Part shown: piece by piece, positions 1 through 9,354 of the stretch
How positions within the stretch are numbered: position 1 is the stretch's first letter
How the letters are laid out: each line of letters begins with the position of its first letter
Assembly (NCBI GenBank): GCA_003024985.2
Contig: PXIH01S0003855.1
Source of the DNA: Euperipatoides rowelli
Taxonomy: Eukaryota; Onychophora; Udeonychophora; Euonychophora; Peripatopsidae
Reading direction: 5' to 3' (one strand)
DNA: 15,244 nt
Notes under the pieces: generated by a model
What the model was told of the DNA's origin: nothing
What the model saw: the letters and a program-made list of their open reading frames with translations, nothing else
The model's database searches: none
Position numbers and translations under genes: made by a program

Positions 1-301
1 TAATATGAAAAAGTTTGATGCGCGGTATTACCCGCTGCGCGGTATTCCCCCCACTTCCCCTATAGTTTTGACTATTATTTTCATTATCCAAATCATAATC
101 TAAATCAGAATCATTATGTGTATGTATTTCTATTTCACCTGCAATATCTTGTGGAAATAATTGCTCAGTGTTTACTTCAAGTTCATGCTCATCAATGAAT
201 TCTTCATCTGTCAAAGTGTCAACATCAGGAGGTATAATTACCATATCAATTTGTTTTTCAAAACTATCACTATCTAACTCATCCAGCAAGGCAGTGGCTT
301 C
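1..301 (-). CDS. piggyBac transposase-derived (PGBD-like) protein, acidic N-terminal part, partial
   Basis: A reading frame of 100 codons without a stop runs leftward from just after a TAA (302-304) to the window edge and is cut off there. The product starts EATALLDELDSDSFEKQ and then has IIPPDVDTLTDEEFIDEHE and PQDIAGEIEI. It is very rich in Asp and Glu. This order, a proline-aspartate segment followed by LTDEE and a second acidic stretch, is what I know from the disordered N-termini of animal piggyBac-derived (PGBD) proteins; the catalytic DDD domain would lie outside the window. The first Met in frame is at 242-244, but family likeness begins upstream of it, and the sequence before the TAA (KAILNTI in another frame) may continue the protein across a 1-nt shift. 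The true start is therefore missing, broken or in another exon. The last 20 codons (GSGGNTAQRVIPRIK) are GC-rich and unlike the family, so a junction near position 60 is possible. Family call fairly sure; intactness unknown. Confidence 0.6.
19..46. repeat. 11-bp direct repeat TGCGCGGTATT, two copies, 17-bp period
   Basis: TGCGCGGTATT occurs at 19-29 and again at 36-46, followed by a C-rich run to position 60. The block is far richer in G+C than anything around it. It lies inside the minus-strand PGBD-like frame and may mark the end of a different element. Confidence 0.6.
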
Positions 302-1677
302 TTATAGTGTTTAAAATCGCTTTAGAAAATAATTACATAAGAATAACAATTGTCTATAGATACACAACTTATACTGCTTTATGCTATTGGTGCAAAAATG
401 CAACATTAAATTTAAATTTAAATTTAAATTTCTTGAGTAAAATTTTAAATGCATTTTATAAAAATGGCTATCTAATATTGTAAACAGATTGAAAATGTCA
501 TAAAACCTGCAAACTTTGAAACAAAAAAAAAAAAATTTTCCTAGAAAACTGACATTTTTTTCCGGTGACTTTTATATTAAATTTTATATAAAATATGGTC
601 TCTTATTAATAATTAAATAAAATATTAGATTGATATATTAATTAAAAGTAAGAGAAAAAAATGCTATTTTAATGGTGAAAAAATGAATTAATAGCAGCTA
701 ATGGATTTAAAATTATAGCCGCTTTACCAACCCAGCTGGGTAACTAATCCAACAAGGCAGGAAAAGTCAGAATAATATATTGTGACTCCAAAATCTTATT
801 TATAATGATAATGCATTTTTATATAAGAAATTAATAATAAATAAAATCTCTGAAAACCTATTCACCATAAATAGCAGACAAACTACCCAGTCACAAATAT
901 AGTGTCATTATGAAATATGTAAAATCTAATAGATTTAAATATAAAGATTTGAAATGATTTAGACTAAAATAGTTTGATGAATTATTCAGATAATTGAAGA
1001 GAAAATTAGGAAATTACATAAGAATGTTAATTAACCAACACTTCATGAATGATTGTTCCTCAGGTCAGATTTTTGTAATCATGCTTCTTTTTTCCTTTGT
1101 TATTCATCTAAGCTTGTATTTATATTGGGTGTTTTTTTCCTTAGACCATGTATAGGCTACTAGTAGCTGGAGGATGGCCCTATTCTTTTATGTTAGAGAT
1201 TGAAGCAAACATGTGAAGGCAGAAAGTCATATGGTATGAGGCAGTATGAGGCAAAACTGATAGCATCCCTATGGTGTATAATGAGAATACATATTTCATG
1301 AATGATTCTTTTTGTTCTTGTTGCGATATTTTTATTAATTCCTTTTTAAAAAAAAGCGTGACTTAACACATTATAGTTTGTGTTTACTAACAGTTTTTTT
1401 TTGCTCAAACGAATAATTTCAATCTAATAATAGCTTCGTAGACTGAGTGGTCTCATTACTGTCCAAATTCATTTCAGGTAAACAGACCATATAGATAGTC
1501 ACGATTAGCTGCATCAAAGTTAACTATAAGTAATAGAGAGTCTTGTAAATTACTGCTCTTAATATGCTCACAGAACTCAATTAAAATACTTCACAGATAA
1601 AGCATGAACAGCTTCGACTAAAGAACAGTAATAAAAAATAAATTAAGATTTGAAAACATTTAGTAAATTATATGGAC
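302..1677. other. AT-rich stretch without a recognisable gene
   Basis: No coding likeness was found in any frame. Small structures: a perfect (AAATTT)x4 run at 408-431; a perfect 12-bp palindrome ACCCAGCTGGGT at 730-741; a perfect 10-bp tandem duplication GTATGAGGCA at 1234-1253; and two copies of TTCATGAATGATT near 1042 and 1293 that I could not extend into a longer repeat. A pyrimidine-rich acceptor-like site ends at 1144 and is followed by ACCATG, but the frame it opens (MYRLLVAGGWPYSF...) stops after 22 codons. Confidence 0.5.
408..431. repeat. (AAATTT)4 self-complementary microsatellite
   Basis: There are four perfect copies of the hexamer AAATTT. The whole 24-bp run is its own reverse complement, so it can form a cruciform or hairpin. 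Confidence 0.85.
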
Positions 1678-1857
1678 ACCAGCTGAGCTCCACCAGCTGA
1701 GCTCCACCAGCTGAGCTCCACCAGCTGAGCTCCACCAGCTGAGCTCCACCAGCTGAGCTCCNAGCTGAGCTCCACCAGCTGAGCTCCACCAGCTGAGCTC
1801 CACCAGCTGAGCTCCACCAGCTGAGCTCCACCAGCTGAGCTCCACCAGCTGAGCTCC
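1678..1857. repeat. 14-bp minisatellite, unit AGCTGAGCTCCACC, 13 copies plus a gap base
   Basis: Copies begin at 1681, 1695, 1709, 1723, 1737 and 1751. After an N at 1762 they begin at 1763, 1777, 1791, 1805, 1819, 1833 and 1847. The last copy stops after 11 bases, and a partial unit (ACC) precedes the first. Every copy I can read is identical. The copy before the N lacks the bases that should join it to the next, so the N marks an assembly join and the real copy number is unknown. The unit is 9/14 G+C in AT-rich DNA. Each unit contains overlapping CAGCTG (an E-box and PvuII site) and GAGCTC (SacI site). The strand is skewed, with 6 C to 3 G per unit on the plus strand. As 14 is not a multiple of 3 and the unit has no stop on the minus strand, all three minus frames are open. 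I do not regard these as genes. Confidence 0.95.
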
Positions 1858-3367
1858 TCTGTGATTGTAATAGAAATGTACATTCACTCCTCCTAAAAAT
1901 TTTTTCTATATTTATTTTTAGAATATTGATTCTATCCTGATGTCTCATTCTATACTTTTTTTTAAAAAAATATATATATTTCTCCTTTAGGAAACTACAG
2001 TATATTAAAAAAAAGGTAAAGCATGAGATTTAAATTGAAGTGTGTTCGTTTTGTGATATTAAATTATTAAAACATAGGAGATAGGGAGAAAAGGTTGTAT
2101 ATATTTATTACAAATCAGTATTACATTATTGGGATTACAAGATCAGTATTTTTATAATATTTGACAATCAATGTTGGTGTCTTTCTTCTCTTTAAATCTT
2201 CTAATTCCTTGTAACAAGAAAAATTTTTTGAGTACTGTTTCCATAACAACCTTAGAGTATTCAGGAAAATTCTTCACTTAAATTTGAGTAGAAAATACCA
2301 CTAAAAAAATGGGTCACTCTGGATTGAACCATAATGCCCAATATACTGTATGTTCATTGTCCAATCCATAGCTTTACTTAGTTGCTACTATCTATAACCA
2401 AGCCACTAAGACCTCATTCTATACCTTCTTACCATAAATTCTTTTATATGCATAACATAATGAATCAATTTAAGTAAAAAAAATTCACCAGTCCAAGTTA
2501 AAAAAAATAAATTAAAACTCATATTTTTTAAAAAAATAAGTTAATGGAATCAATTATCTGCTTATTTATATTGTGAGTTTAATTTCTGCTCTTCTTTTAT
2601 AAATGAGAAAATGATTGTAAATCTATTCCATTCATAATAAAATATATGAGATTTTAGAATAAGAAGGTGAAAATGGTGTACTTAGATTATAATCAATCAT
2701 CTGCTGCTGTATATATGTGAAGGCTGCATGTAAAAGACAGGGAAATTAATAAGTTTATTATCCATATTTCATTTTTAAGGTTTACAAAATGTATTCTGAA
2801 ATGGAAATATAATACCTGAAATCAAGAATTGCTTGCACTAATTAGTTTGATTTATATTTTAACTTTCCTGAAATTAAAATAAAGCTATTCTATTCAATGC
2901 ATCTTTGGCTATTTGAACATAAGTTTTTGACAAAGATTTTTCTTGTGCAATATCTCCCCCCCCCCCTCCTCACCATTCTCTGAAAACAAACACATTTTTC
3001 CTATATAATTACAAATCTGAGAAGAATTTTAAATTGTTGATTAAATTTTCCAGTGATTATTATTTGTGTATTAATTATGGATTTGAGAATAGTGATACTG
3101 TATATGGTTCTTCATTAATTATATGATAAATCAATCTTATTATTGTGACATTCAGAAAAGGACAAATTATTTATTATTAAAAACAAGATCATCGTACAAT
3201 GAATGTCATCATGACTTGAACCACAAGTTGGTTTTGTTAGAAACAGTTTTTTTTTTTTTAAAATAAAGTTACTCATTATTAACAGGTGATCTTTATTTTA
3301 ATAGATGTTAATGTATATATTTATATATTTAATCTCAAGAATTAATTCATTAAATACAGGTTCTTAA
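1858..3367. other. AT-rich stretch without a recognisable gene
   Basis: Nothing coding was recognised. The stretch contains an 11-base C run (2956-2966) in a pyrimidine tract, several poly-A/T runs, and a minus-strand segment (2303-2410) with a B-box-like GGTTCAATCC (2330-2321) followed by seven Ts. That segment could be a worn tRNA-derived SINE, but the A-box match is poor. Confidence 0.5.
2954..2973. repeat. C11-containing polypyrimidine tract
   Basis: A run of eleven C at 2956-2966 is continued by TCCTCACC. On the minus strand it reads GGTGAGGA followed by eleven G and AGAT, resembling the other G-rich tracts near 6735 and 11680. Confidence 0.8.
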
Positions 3368-3560
3368 GTGAACCGGGCATACTTTGTTAAAAAAACCTGG
3401 CAACGTGGTAAGATCCAGGGAAAAAAACCGTTCCATAACCCGGATCAACTGAGACGTGAACCTGAAATCTCCCAGCTTATGTCTTCGCCCTCACTTTTAA
3501 CCTGCATTGCTGCAGACTGGACTATAAGGATGGGACGGTTTTGTTATAAATGTAATAATA
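3368..3560. other. GC-richer block of unknown origin
   Basis: This block stands out from its AT-rich surroundings by base composition. One plus frame is open from 3368 to 3604 (starts VNRAYFVKKTWQRGK, includes LRREPEIS and CIAADWT), but I do not recognise the protein and there is a stop at 3365-3367. Two short arms, AAAACCGTTCCATA near 3423-3436 and its near reverse complement (GATGGGACGGTTTT) near 3529-3542, enclose about 90 bases. A polymerase III-like A box (TGGCAACGTGG, 3398-3408) and a weak B box (GGATCAACT, 3442-3450) are 44 bases apart, the usual tRNA spacing, which would fit a SINE head. However, I could not fold a tRNA cloverleaf here. It could be a SINE, a piece of a DNA transposon or an old exon. 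Confidence 0.35.
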
Positions 3561-3614
3561 AGTTTTTAAATATGTATTTAAAGATGGTATCAATATGGAT
3601 ATAATATGATAAAT

Positions 3615-5873
3615 GTGACAATAGAGTATTTCACAAACATTTATGTTAATTTTTCTGATCAATATAAATTGTCTTTTAATGATGTCAGCTTTGTGATGGA
3701 CAATGCTTGAAATCAAGGATCATCAACCTTTTAAGACCTAATGCCCACTTTTGTATCTTTGTTGATGGTAAAATTTCCTTACCGCCCACCAGTGACCCAG
3801 CAACTCAATTTAGCGCAAGTGCAAAGTAATTTTTCGAGAGGGAGGGTTTGTAAAAAATATGTAAATTTATCTTTTTATTTATACTTTATTAATGTTTATA
3901 CATAGATAATTTAAATTTAATGAATTTCTGCATCTTCATCGATACAAACTCACAAAGTTGTTAGCAATGTATTCAATATATAGAGGAAGAACAAAATTTG
4001 TAAATCCCCACCACCCACAATGAAAGCTTGAATCACTCACTAGTGGGGTGGCATGGACCAGGTTAAATACCACTTGCTTTAAGTATAATTTTAATATTAC
4101 AATGGGTGATCTAGTAAAAGCAATAGCAGGTATGAATTTCGATAGTGCCCCTGGTTCAGATATGATAACTTGTTCAATTTATAGATTATTTAATCAATTA
4201 ATACAGTCTTATATGATATTGTTTAAAAAGAGTTACTTAAAATTTTTTGAACTTGTGATACAGTACTTGATAAGTTGAGATCTATCAATGTTCAGAACCT
4301 TGAAACACATTTTTTTTGCAACTATACTCAATGATAAGTTATCAATAATACTTCCCAATATTTTATCCCCTTATCAAGTCTCACTAAAGGGACAAAATAT
4401 TCCTACCCCTATATTGCTTATACACATAAATCAAATGGCTTTGAAAAATACTGTGATTGTATATTTAGATGTAGCCAAGGCCTTCAATTAAGTTAATCAT
4501 AAGTATATAGTAAGGAAAATTAAACATTTTTTTTGGATGTTATAATTTATCGAATGCCTTGGCTAATTATATTTCAAATAAGACAATTTCATTTAAAATA
4601 AAAGGTAGACTATAACATAGTTTAGTTCTAAAAAGAGGTCTGTCTCATGGGTCTTCCTTGAATATCGCCTCTTTGCTATTTATATTAATTATCTTCTAAT
4701 TAAAATAAATGATTTGAATTTTGGCAGATATCAGTTTTTAAGACATGCATTGTGGTTTTTTTATATGTAGTTTCTATTGTGATTTTAGTAAATCATTCTG
4801 ATTAATTACATCATGCGTTATCAGTAATTTTGCTGATAAAACATATTAAAAAAAAAAAAAATTCTAGAAGCCATTTAAAAACTATTCCTGTATTGAATTA
4901 TGATATTGTCTGCCAGATAAGTAGCTACTGTATGTATCCCCTACATTTTTCTATGGGATAAGGTTAAGGAATAAGGAGTAATGTTAAAGAAAGGCTGGTT
5001 GAAAACTATCAAGTTTCCAAACTTAGTTTAGAAGGGAAATATTGATCTATTCTAAAATTAAAATAGTGAATGCATAATTATGATTTATCTAAGGTGTATT
5101 ACTTTGTGACCCTTATAAAGTTTTCTTAAGTTTATTAATCAGTTGTATGGGATTATAAATAAGGTAATTTCAAGAACAAAATTAGTGCCCATTTCGTGGA
5201 AGATTCTATCATTGCCTATCAGTAAAGAAGGTTGGGGCTTCCATGATGTCAACCATCTTACCTTAACTTTAAGGACAAATGCCTTTGTAAGTATCAGATG
5301 ATAAATTTAGACATTCCAGTTGATCTGACTGACATCCTACCATCTTTGTTTAGAAAAATACACCCTTGTTTTTGCTGTCATATAGTCATGCAGAGGTGTT
5401 TGATACAATGAATACAAGCATAATAGGTAAATTTACTTATAAAGCTTATTTTTCTGAATTTATGAATGATGGTTGATAATTGAGTGTTTTTAATCAGACC
5501 TAAGATATAAATTTTTTTTACATGCGACCCAAATATATATATAGTCTAAGATTTTGTATATCGATTGTTGTATAGTTCTGCATTCACAAAATCATTTATG
5601 CATAAAAAAATATAATTTGTTGGATGACACAAAACTTTTATTTTGTCAAAATGAGGATGAGTTAGAGCACAATTTATGTTTCTGTCCTTATTTTCAAAAC
5701 TTTAGAAATAGTATCAGGATTTATGCCAGAAAAATTTAGTTAATAGTGAAATTTATACATTGGCAACTATTTTGTTTCAAAATTAGAATGTCTTATGGTT
5801 TATTTTTTTATGTTATTTTGTTATGTGGAAGCTAGACAACATCTTGTTCAAACAAATACAGTTAAAGTCATGA
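3615..5873 (+). pseudogene. L1/Tx1-like LINE ORF2 fossil (reverse transcriptase to C-terminal Cys/His region)
   Basis: A decayed non-LTR retrotransposon protein can be followed through shifting frames. In order: 3615-3710 reads VTIEYFTNIYVNFSD, like the linker before the reverse transcriptase. From about 4099, GDLVKAIAGM...SAPGSDMI matches the LINE KAPGPDGI block. At 4288-4491, MFRTLKHIFFATILNDKL, ILPNILSPYQ, KGQNI and YLDVAKAFN match the RT fingers and motif A. At 4535-4699, RGLSHGSSLNIASLLF matches motif B (G-PQGS-LSP-LF). Near 4752-4790, VVFLYVVSIVIL lies where FLYADD should be. At 5164-5301, ISWKILSLPISKEGWGF resembles the L1/Tx1 'LP...GG.G' segment. At 5554-5739, FCQNEDELEHNLCFCPYF is the C-terminal Cys/His motif, with one Cys of the first pair missing. 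At 5745-5873, FLCYFVMWKLDNILFKQ resembles the terminal 'WKxRN' segment. Many stops and frameshifts, including a stop right after motif A, make it non-functional. A hAT MITE interrupts it. The endonuclease and ORF1 were not found. Confidence 0.8.
3714..4076. mobile_element. hAT-type MITE (363 bp) inserted in the LINE fossil
   Basis: The left end reads CAAGGATCATCAACCT and the right end, reverse-complemented, reads CAAGTGGTATTTAACCT. Both fit the hAT terminal pattern (CAGTGGTTCTCAACCT type), and likeness continues inward with TAATGCCCACTTTTG on the left and ATGCCACCCCACTAGTG on the right. The flanking octamers are CTTGAAAT (3706-3713) and CTTTAAGT (4077-4084). They match at 6 of 8 positions, as expected for a decayed 8-bp hAT target duplication. 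There is no internal transposase frame, so it would have moved only with help from an autonomous hAT. LINE sequence lies on both sides. Confidence 0.75.
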
Positions 5874-8800
5874 CCATTTTTTTTTCCTTGAAGCTAAAAA
5901 TTTATATAAACAGGATGTTACAAATCTACCTGTGTCATTAGTAGAGGATAAATAGAAGAATACAAAATTGAATTTTTTTAATAATGTGTTTTTGTTGTAG
6001 GCAATGAAGCTAGACTAGAATGATTTTTTTTCTTATTCTTTGTATTATAGGTTGTTAGTATTAACTTGGTAATTAAAACAATTATTAAGCTAGTTAGAAG
6101 TCTTTATTAATATTTCATATTTATTAATTGTATTTAAAATGAGTTTTTGGAATACATATATTGTAATTTTATGGTTTTGACTTATCAATAAATATATTTT
6201 AAAGGAGGTAGACCCATTTAAAAAAAATAAAGTCATGTTAATTAGACTATGTCCTTCTACTTGTAGTTATTCTAATTGTAGGTTGAAGATATCCAGCTCG
6301 GATAAAATTAAGTTATGATTTAGCATTGTTCATATTTAATTTTTTTTTACTGTTAGTGGTCCTTTTTTGAAATCAATATTTTTTTTTTAGATTTTCTTTT
6401 TTTTTGTGAGGTTAGAAATTATATGAAAAAGATAATATTGTATTTTGGGTGTAGATACAATTTTTTTAGATTTTTATGATAAATTGACCACTCTTTGTGT
6501 TCATCATTATTCACATTTTGAGCTCAACTGGCCATTTGCAATAAATAAATAGAATCTATTAAGCACTGTTTACTTATCAACCATGGAAGAAATTGTTATA
6601 TTTTAATGTGGGAATTTACAATTTAAACAATCTTTAATTAAAATCTTTTTTTAAATCTTTCATCAAAAGTAAGGAAAGACAGCATTTTAATACATTATAA
6701 ATTTCCTATGATACACTATATGTTTTTCAAGTAAGGTGGGGGGGGGGGGAGAGGGGGATTAATTTACATCAATTATATTTTGTCTATATCAAATATAAAT
6801 ATAACTCTTTTATAAAATTATTATTATTTATAATTAACCTAATTTAAATATAAAATTTATTATTTTATCATTTGCAAAAATTGTATAAAATTACTTTTTC
6901 GATCCTTTTCATAAGTTGTGTACTCTTTATCTATGGTTTTATACAAAGTTGCTTAACTATCCACCCAGCCCTTTCCTGAACCTAACCTCATTATATTTTT
7001 TTCCCAATATTTACAATCATTTTATATTAAAATTATTTTCAAAATTAATTACAAATTTTATACAATGAATCTAAAAATTGTTTATTCATTCTTAGAATGT
7101 TTTTATTAAAAATAAATTATACTATTATCTTTCCTTTGGTCTTGAAAATTTTAATTTTTAGTATATCTTTTTCCAATCTTGTCAATTGGTTTCAGAATTT
7201 TTTTTTTCGGTTTTACCTTTCCACAGTTGGTAGCTGAAAATTTTCGGGCAATTTTTGGTAATATGAGTATTGTTTTCCAATTATGTGATTTGGTGTATCA
7301 GATGTCTTGGAAGATTTCAGGATATATATTTAGTTTCTGTTAACTTTTATAAAGTGCAGTTACAAAAAATGTATGTGTTTGATGTTAGAAATTTGAACTC
7401 AAATGTGTTTACAGATAAGTGGCTGACTGAAGAATGGAAGTTGTTACTGGGTTTTTTAAATGATTAAAATAATTTATATGAAGTATATTTATACTTTGCA
7501 CTTTATGTATGTATGTATTTATGATTTGTGCTTTCCTAGTATAACTTATTTTAGTTGATTTTTAATTCTGTTCTATGAAATAATATAACCTAATGTAAGA
7601 TGGTGAAATCTTAACTTTAAAAAAATATTAGATCCTTCCATGGCATTAATTTTACAAAAAAAGTATTTATTGTCTATTTTCAAAGTAGGTTTAATAAATG
7701 TCTTTTTTTTTTTTGCATGTGAAGAAAGAATTATCATTAAATTTGTCCTTTAGGTATTTTCCATAAAAGTTTATATAAACTCTCATTTTCTGCTTCATGA
7801 ATGGATTTACTCTGCTATTTTTAATAATTCCAGTGAAGTCTTTATATGGAAATTCTTTGTTATAGCATATTTCAAGATATGAAATTAATATCTGTTAATT
7901 TTTTAATTACTAAGCTAAACATGTTAGTTTGATTTAAGCTATTTAAAATTTTATATATTTTTTGTAGCAGATTTGCTGTGTGGTTAGTCCCAAGTTCAGT
8001 TGCAGGTAGTATATAGATATATTCTAATTGATTTTTCATTTTTTTAAATATAATTTGTGTACTGTAATTATTTTTTTCTTAATCTTTTTTTTTTAATTGC
8101 TATTGTTATTTATTGGGATTATAGAATTTCTTTCCTAATATAGTACATTCATTTTCCCCCATTATTAACATATGTTTATATTTATACTGTATAAAGGTAT
8201 CTCCTAACAAAATAAATTGATACCCTATTTATTATTACATGATTTTATAAGTTGAGATGATTGCCTGTTACATCGAATAGCCGACATATGAAAATTCAAT
8301 GTGAGAGACACAAAAATTTATTCGATTTTACAGGCTGAATTTTTTGATGACACAGGAATGTTTAAGAATCAGTGCTACTTGTTCACTAACTTAACCCAAA
8401 ATTTTATACAAGTTTTATATATGTCTGCAATGACTATAATAGATAACAGCTTTATTTTTTTTCTCTACAGTCTTAACCTTATCTCTATCTGAACACGAAC
8501 TCATACAATATAAAAAAATAATTATACCCCAACTCTATAAACATTTTTGAAATCAGCTAACATGTTAATTGTAATTAATATTTATAAATACCTAACATTG
8601 GGTAATCTTAATAACATTCTTTTAATATTTTGAAATATTTTGAAAAAATTATATTAAAAAAAGTTAGTGTAAGGTAATACACAAGAACCAAATCTAATTT
8701 CAATTTCAATGTGATGAAAAATTATTTCAATGACAGTAAACCTACAACTGTTGGAAAAAAATAATTTTGATGTAAGAGTATTTTATTGTGATGGCATTTT

Positions 8801-8927
8801 GATAAGACGGATTTATTCTAGATAACATTCCATTATTTTGGTTTTGATTTAGAAATAAATAAATACAAAATATTTTATGTAGAATTATTTTTATTCAGCA
8901 TGAAGAATGTAGTAGCTTAAAATAATA
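5874..8927. other. AT-rich stretch without a recognisable gene
   Basis: The first few hundred bases may be the 3' tail of the upstream LINE; a poly-A-like segment lies near 6220-6230, but I could not fix an end. Frames at 7270-7467 (includes FTDKWLTEEWKLLLGF) and 8301-8492 are short, AT-driven and unlike any family I know. Small repeats include a TATG microsatellite near 7504-7519, two copies of AATATTTTGA at 8625-8644 and a G12 run at 6738-6749. No RNA gene was seen. Confidence 0.5.
6735..6757. repeat. G12-containing polypurine tract
   Basis: The tract reads GGT, then twelve G (6738-6749), then AGAGGGGG. It could form a G-quadruplex or a triplex, and its pattern GGTG(n)AGAG recurs at 11680. 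Confidence 0.85.
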
Positions 8928-9354
8928 CTACCATCTTTTTTGTGTTGTTGCTTTTATTGAACTTTCTCTAATCATTAATCTGTTTTTAGTTTTCTTCAAA
9001 CTTTTATTTTCTTCTATTAATGTGCCTTTATAATGTTTTATAGAGTTAACATAATCAATTTTTGACTGCTTTTACATAAGATTTTTCATCTTTTGTGTAA
9101 TTTTCTTATTCAGTTTCTTGTCTCTTGTACCAAAGATACATTTCACATCATCTAAAATATTTTCCTTGCACAATGTTCTTCTTGTTAATAATTATGCAAT
9201 TAATTTCATTCTTCATTCCATTTGATATTCTCAAAGTCTATTTTCTATTTGGTGGTGTTTGAAATAATGAATTTAATAAAAAAATATTATTATTCTCTTA
9301 AAATTCAATCATTCTGTCAAATCTTTCCACATAATTTTCATCCTTTTGCTGTAC
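8928..9354 (-). pseudogene. RTE-like LINE endonuclease fragment, broken
   Basis: Read on the minus strand, the first block (9354 down to 9148) contains ENYVERFDRMIEF, a stop, then ENNNIFLLNSLFQTPPNRK, a stop, then TLRISNGMKNEINCIIINKK and NIVQ. This is the C-terminal half of the apurinic-type endonuclease of RTE-like LINEs, whose usual pattern is 'R..RLIEFA..NNLF..NT.FQ.P.RKWTW.SPNG..KNEIDFI'. The second in-frame stop (TAG) stands exactly where the family has the Trp of RKW. A frameshift near 9160 leads into a second block (9160 down to 8928) with ILDDVKCIFGTRDKK, the worn counterpart of the '...TGSDHRL' motif, and then a lysine-rich stretch. In this copy the catalytic SDH is replaced (GTRDKK). 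The reverse transcriptase and the endonuclease N-terminus are absent. It lies in the opposite orientation to the LINEs at 3615 and 13617 and is a separate element. Confidence 0.75.

Noticed and set aside
1145-1233. Exon between an acceptor (TTTTTTTCCTTAG) and a donor (ATG|GTATGAG), with ACCATG at its start
   Set aside because: The frame from the ATG stops after 22 codons and the peptide is not recognised; splice-like words alone are common in AT-rich DNA.
1042-1305. LTR-like pair of direct repeats (TTCATGAATGATT)
   Set aside because: Likeness is limited to 13 bases and does not extend. There are no TG...CA ends.
1678-1857. CRISPR-like array
   Set aside because: The repeats are contiguous with no unique spacers, and the setting is eukaryotic.
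1643-1948. Open frames of 70-100 codons on the minus strand through the 14-bp array (repeating GAQLVELSWWSSA)
   Set aside because: All three minus frames are open at once because the unit length is not a multiple of three and the unit lacks stops. The flanks show no coding likeness, and the N makes the frame undefined.
2303-2410. Minus-strand tRNA-derived SINE with GGTTCAATCC B box and a T7 terminator
   Set aside because: The A-box candidate is poor and the box spacing (about 78 bases) is too long. No cloverleaf and no target duplication were seen.
6972-6990. Arthropod-type telomere repeat (CCTAA)n near CCTGAACCTAACCTCA
   Set aside because: Less than two perfect units; chance occurrence.
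7270-7467. 65-codon plus-strand frame
   Set aside because: No recognisable motif, AT-driven composition and no splice or promoter context.
8301-8492. 63-codon plus-strand frame
   Set aside because: Hydrophobic, AT-driven composition with no likeness to any family I know.
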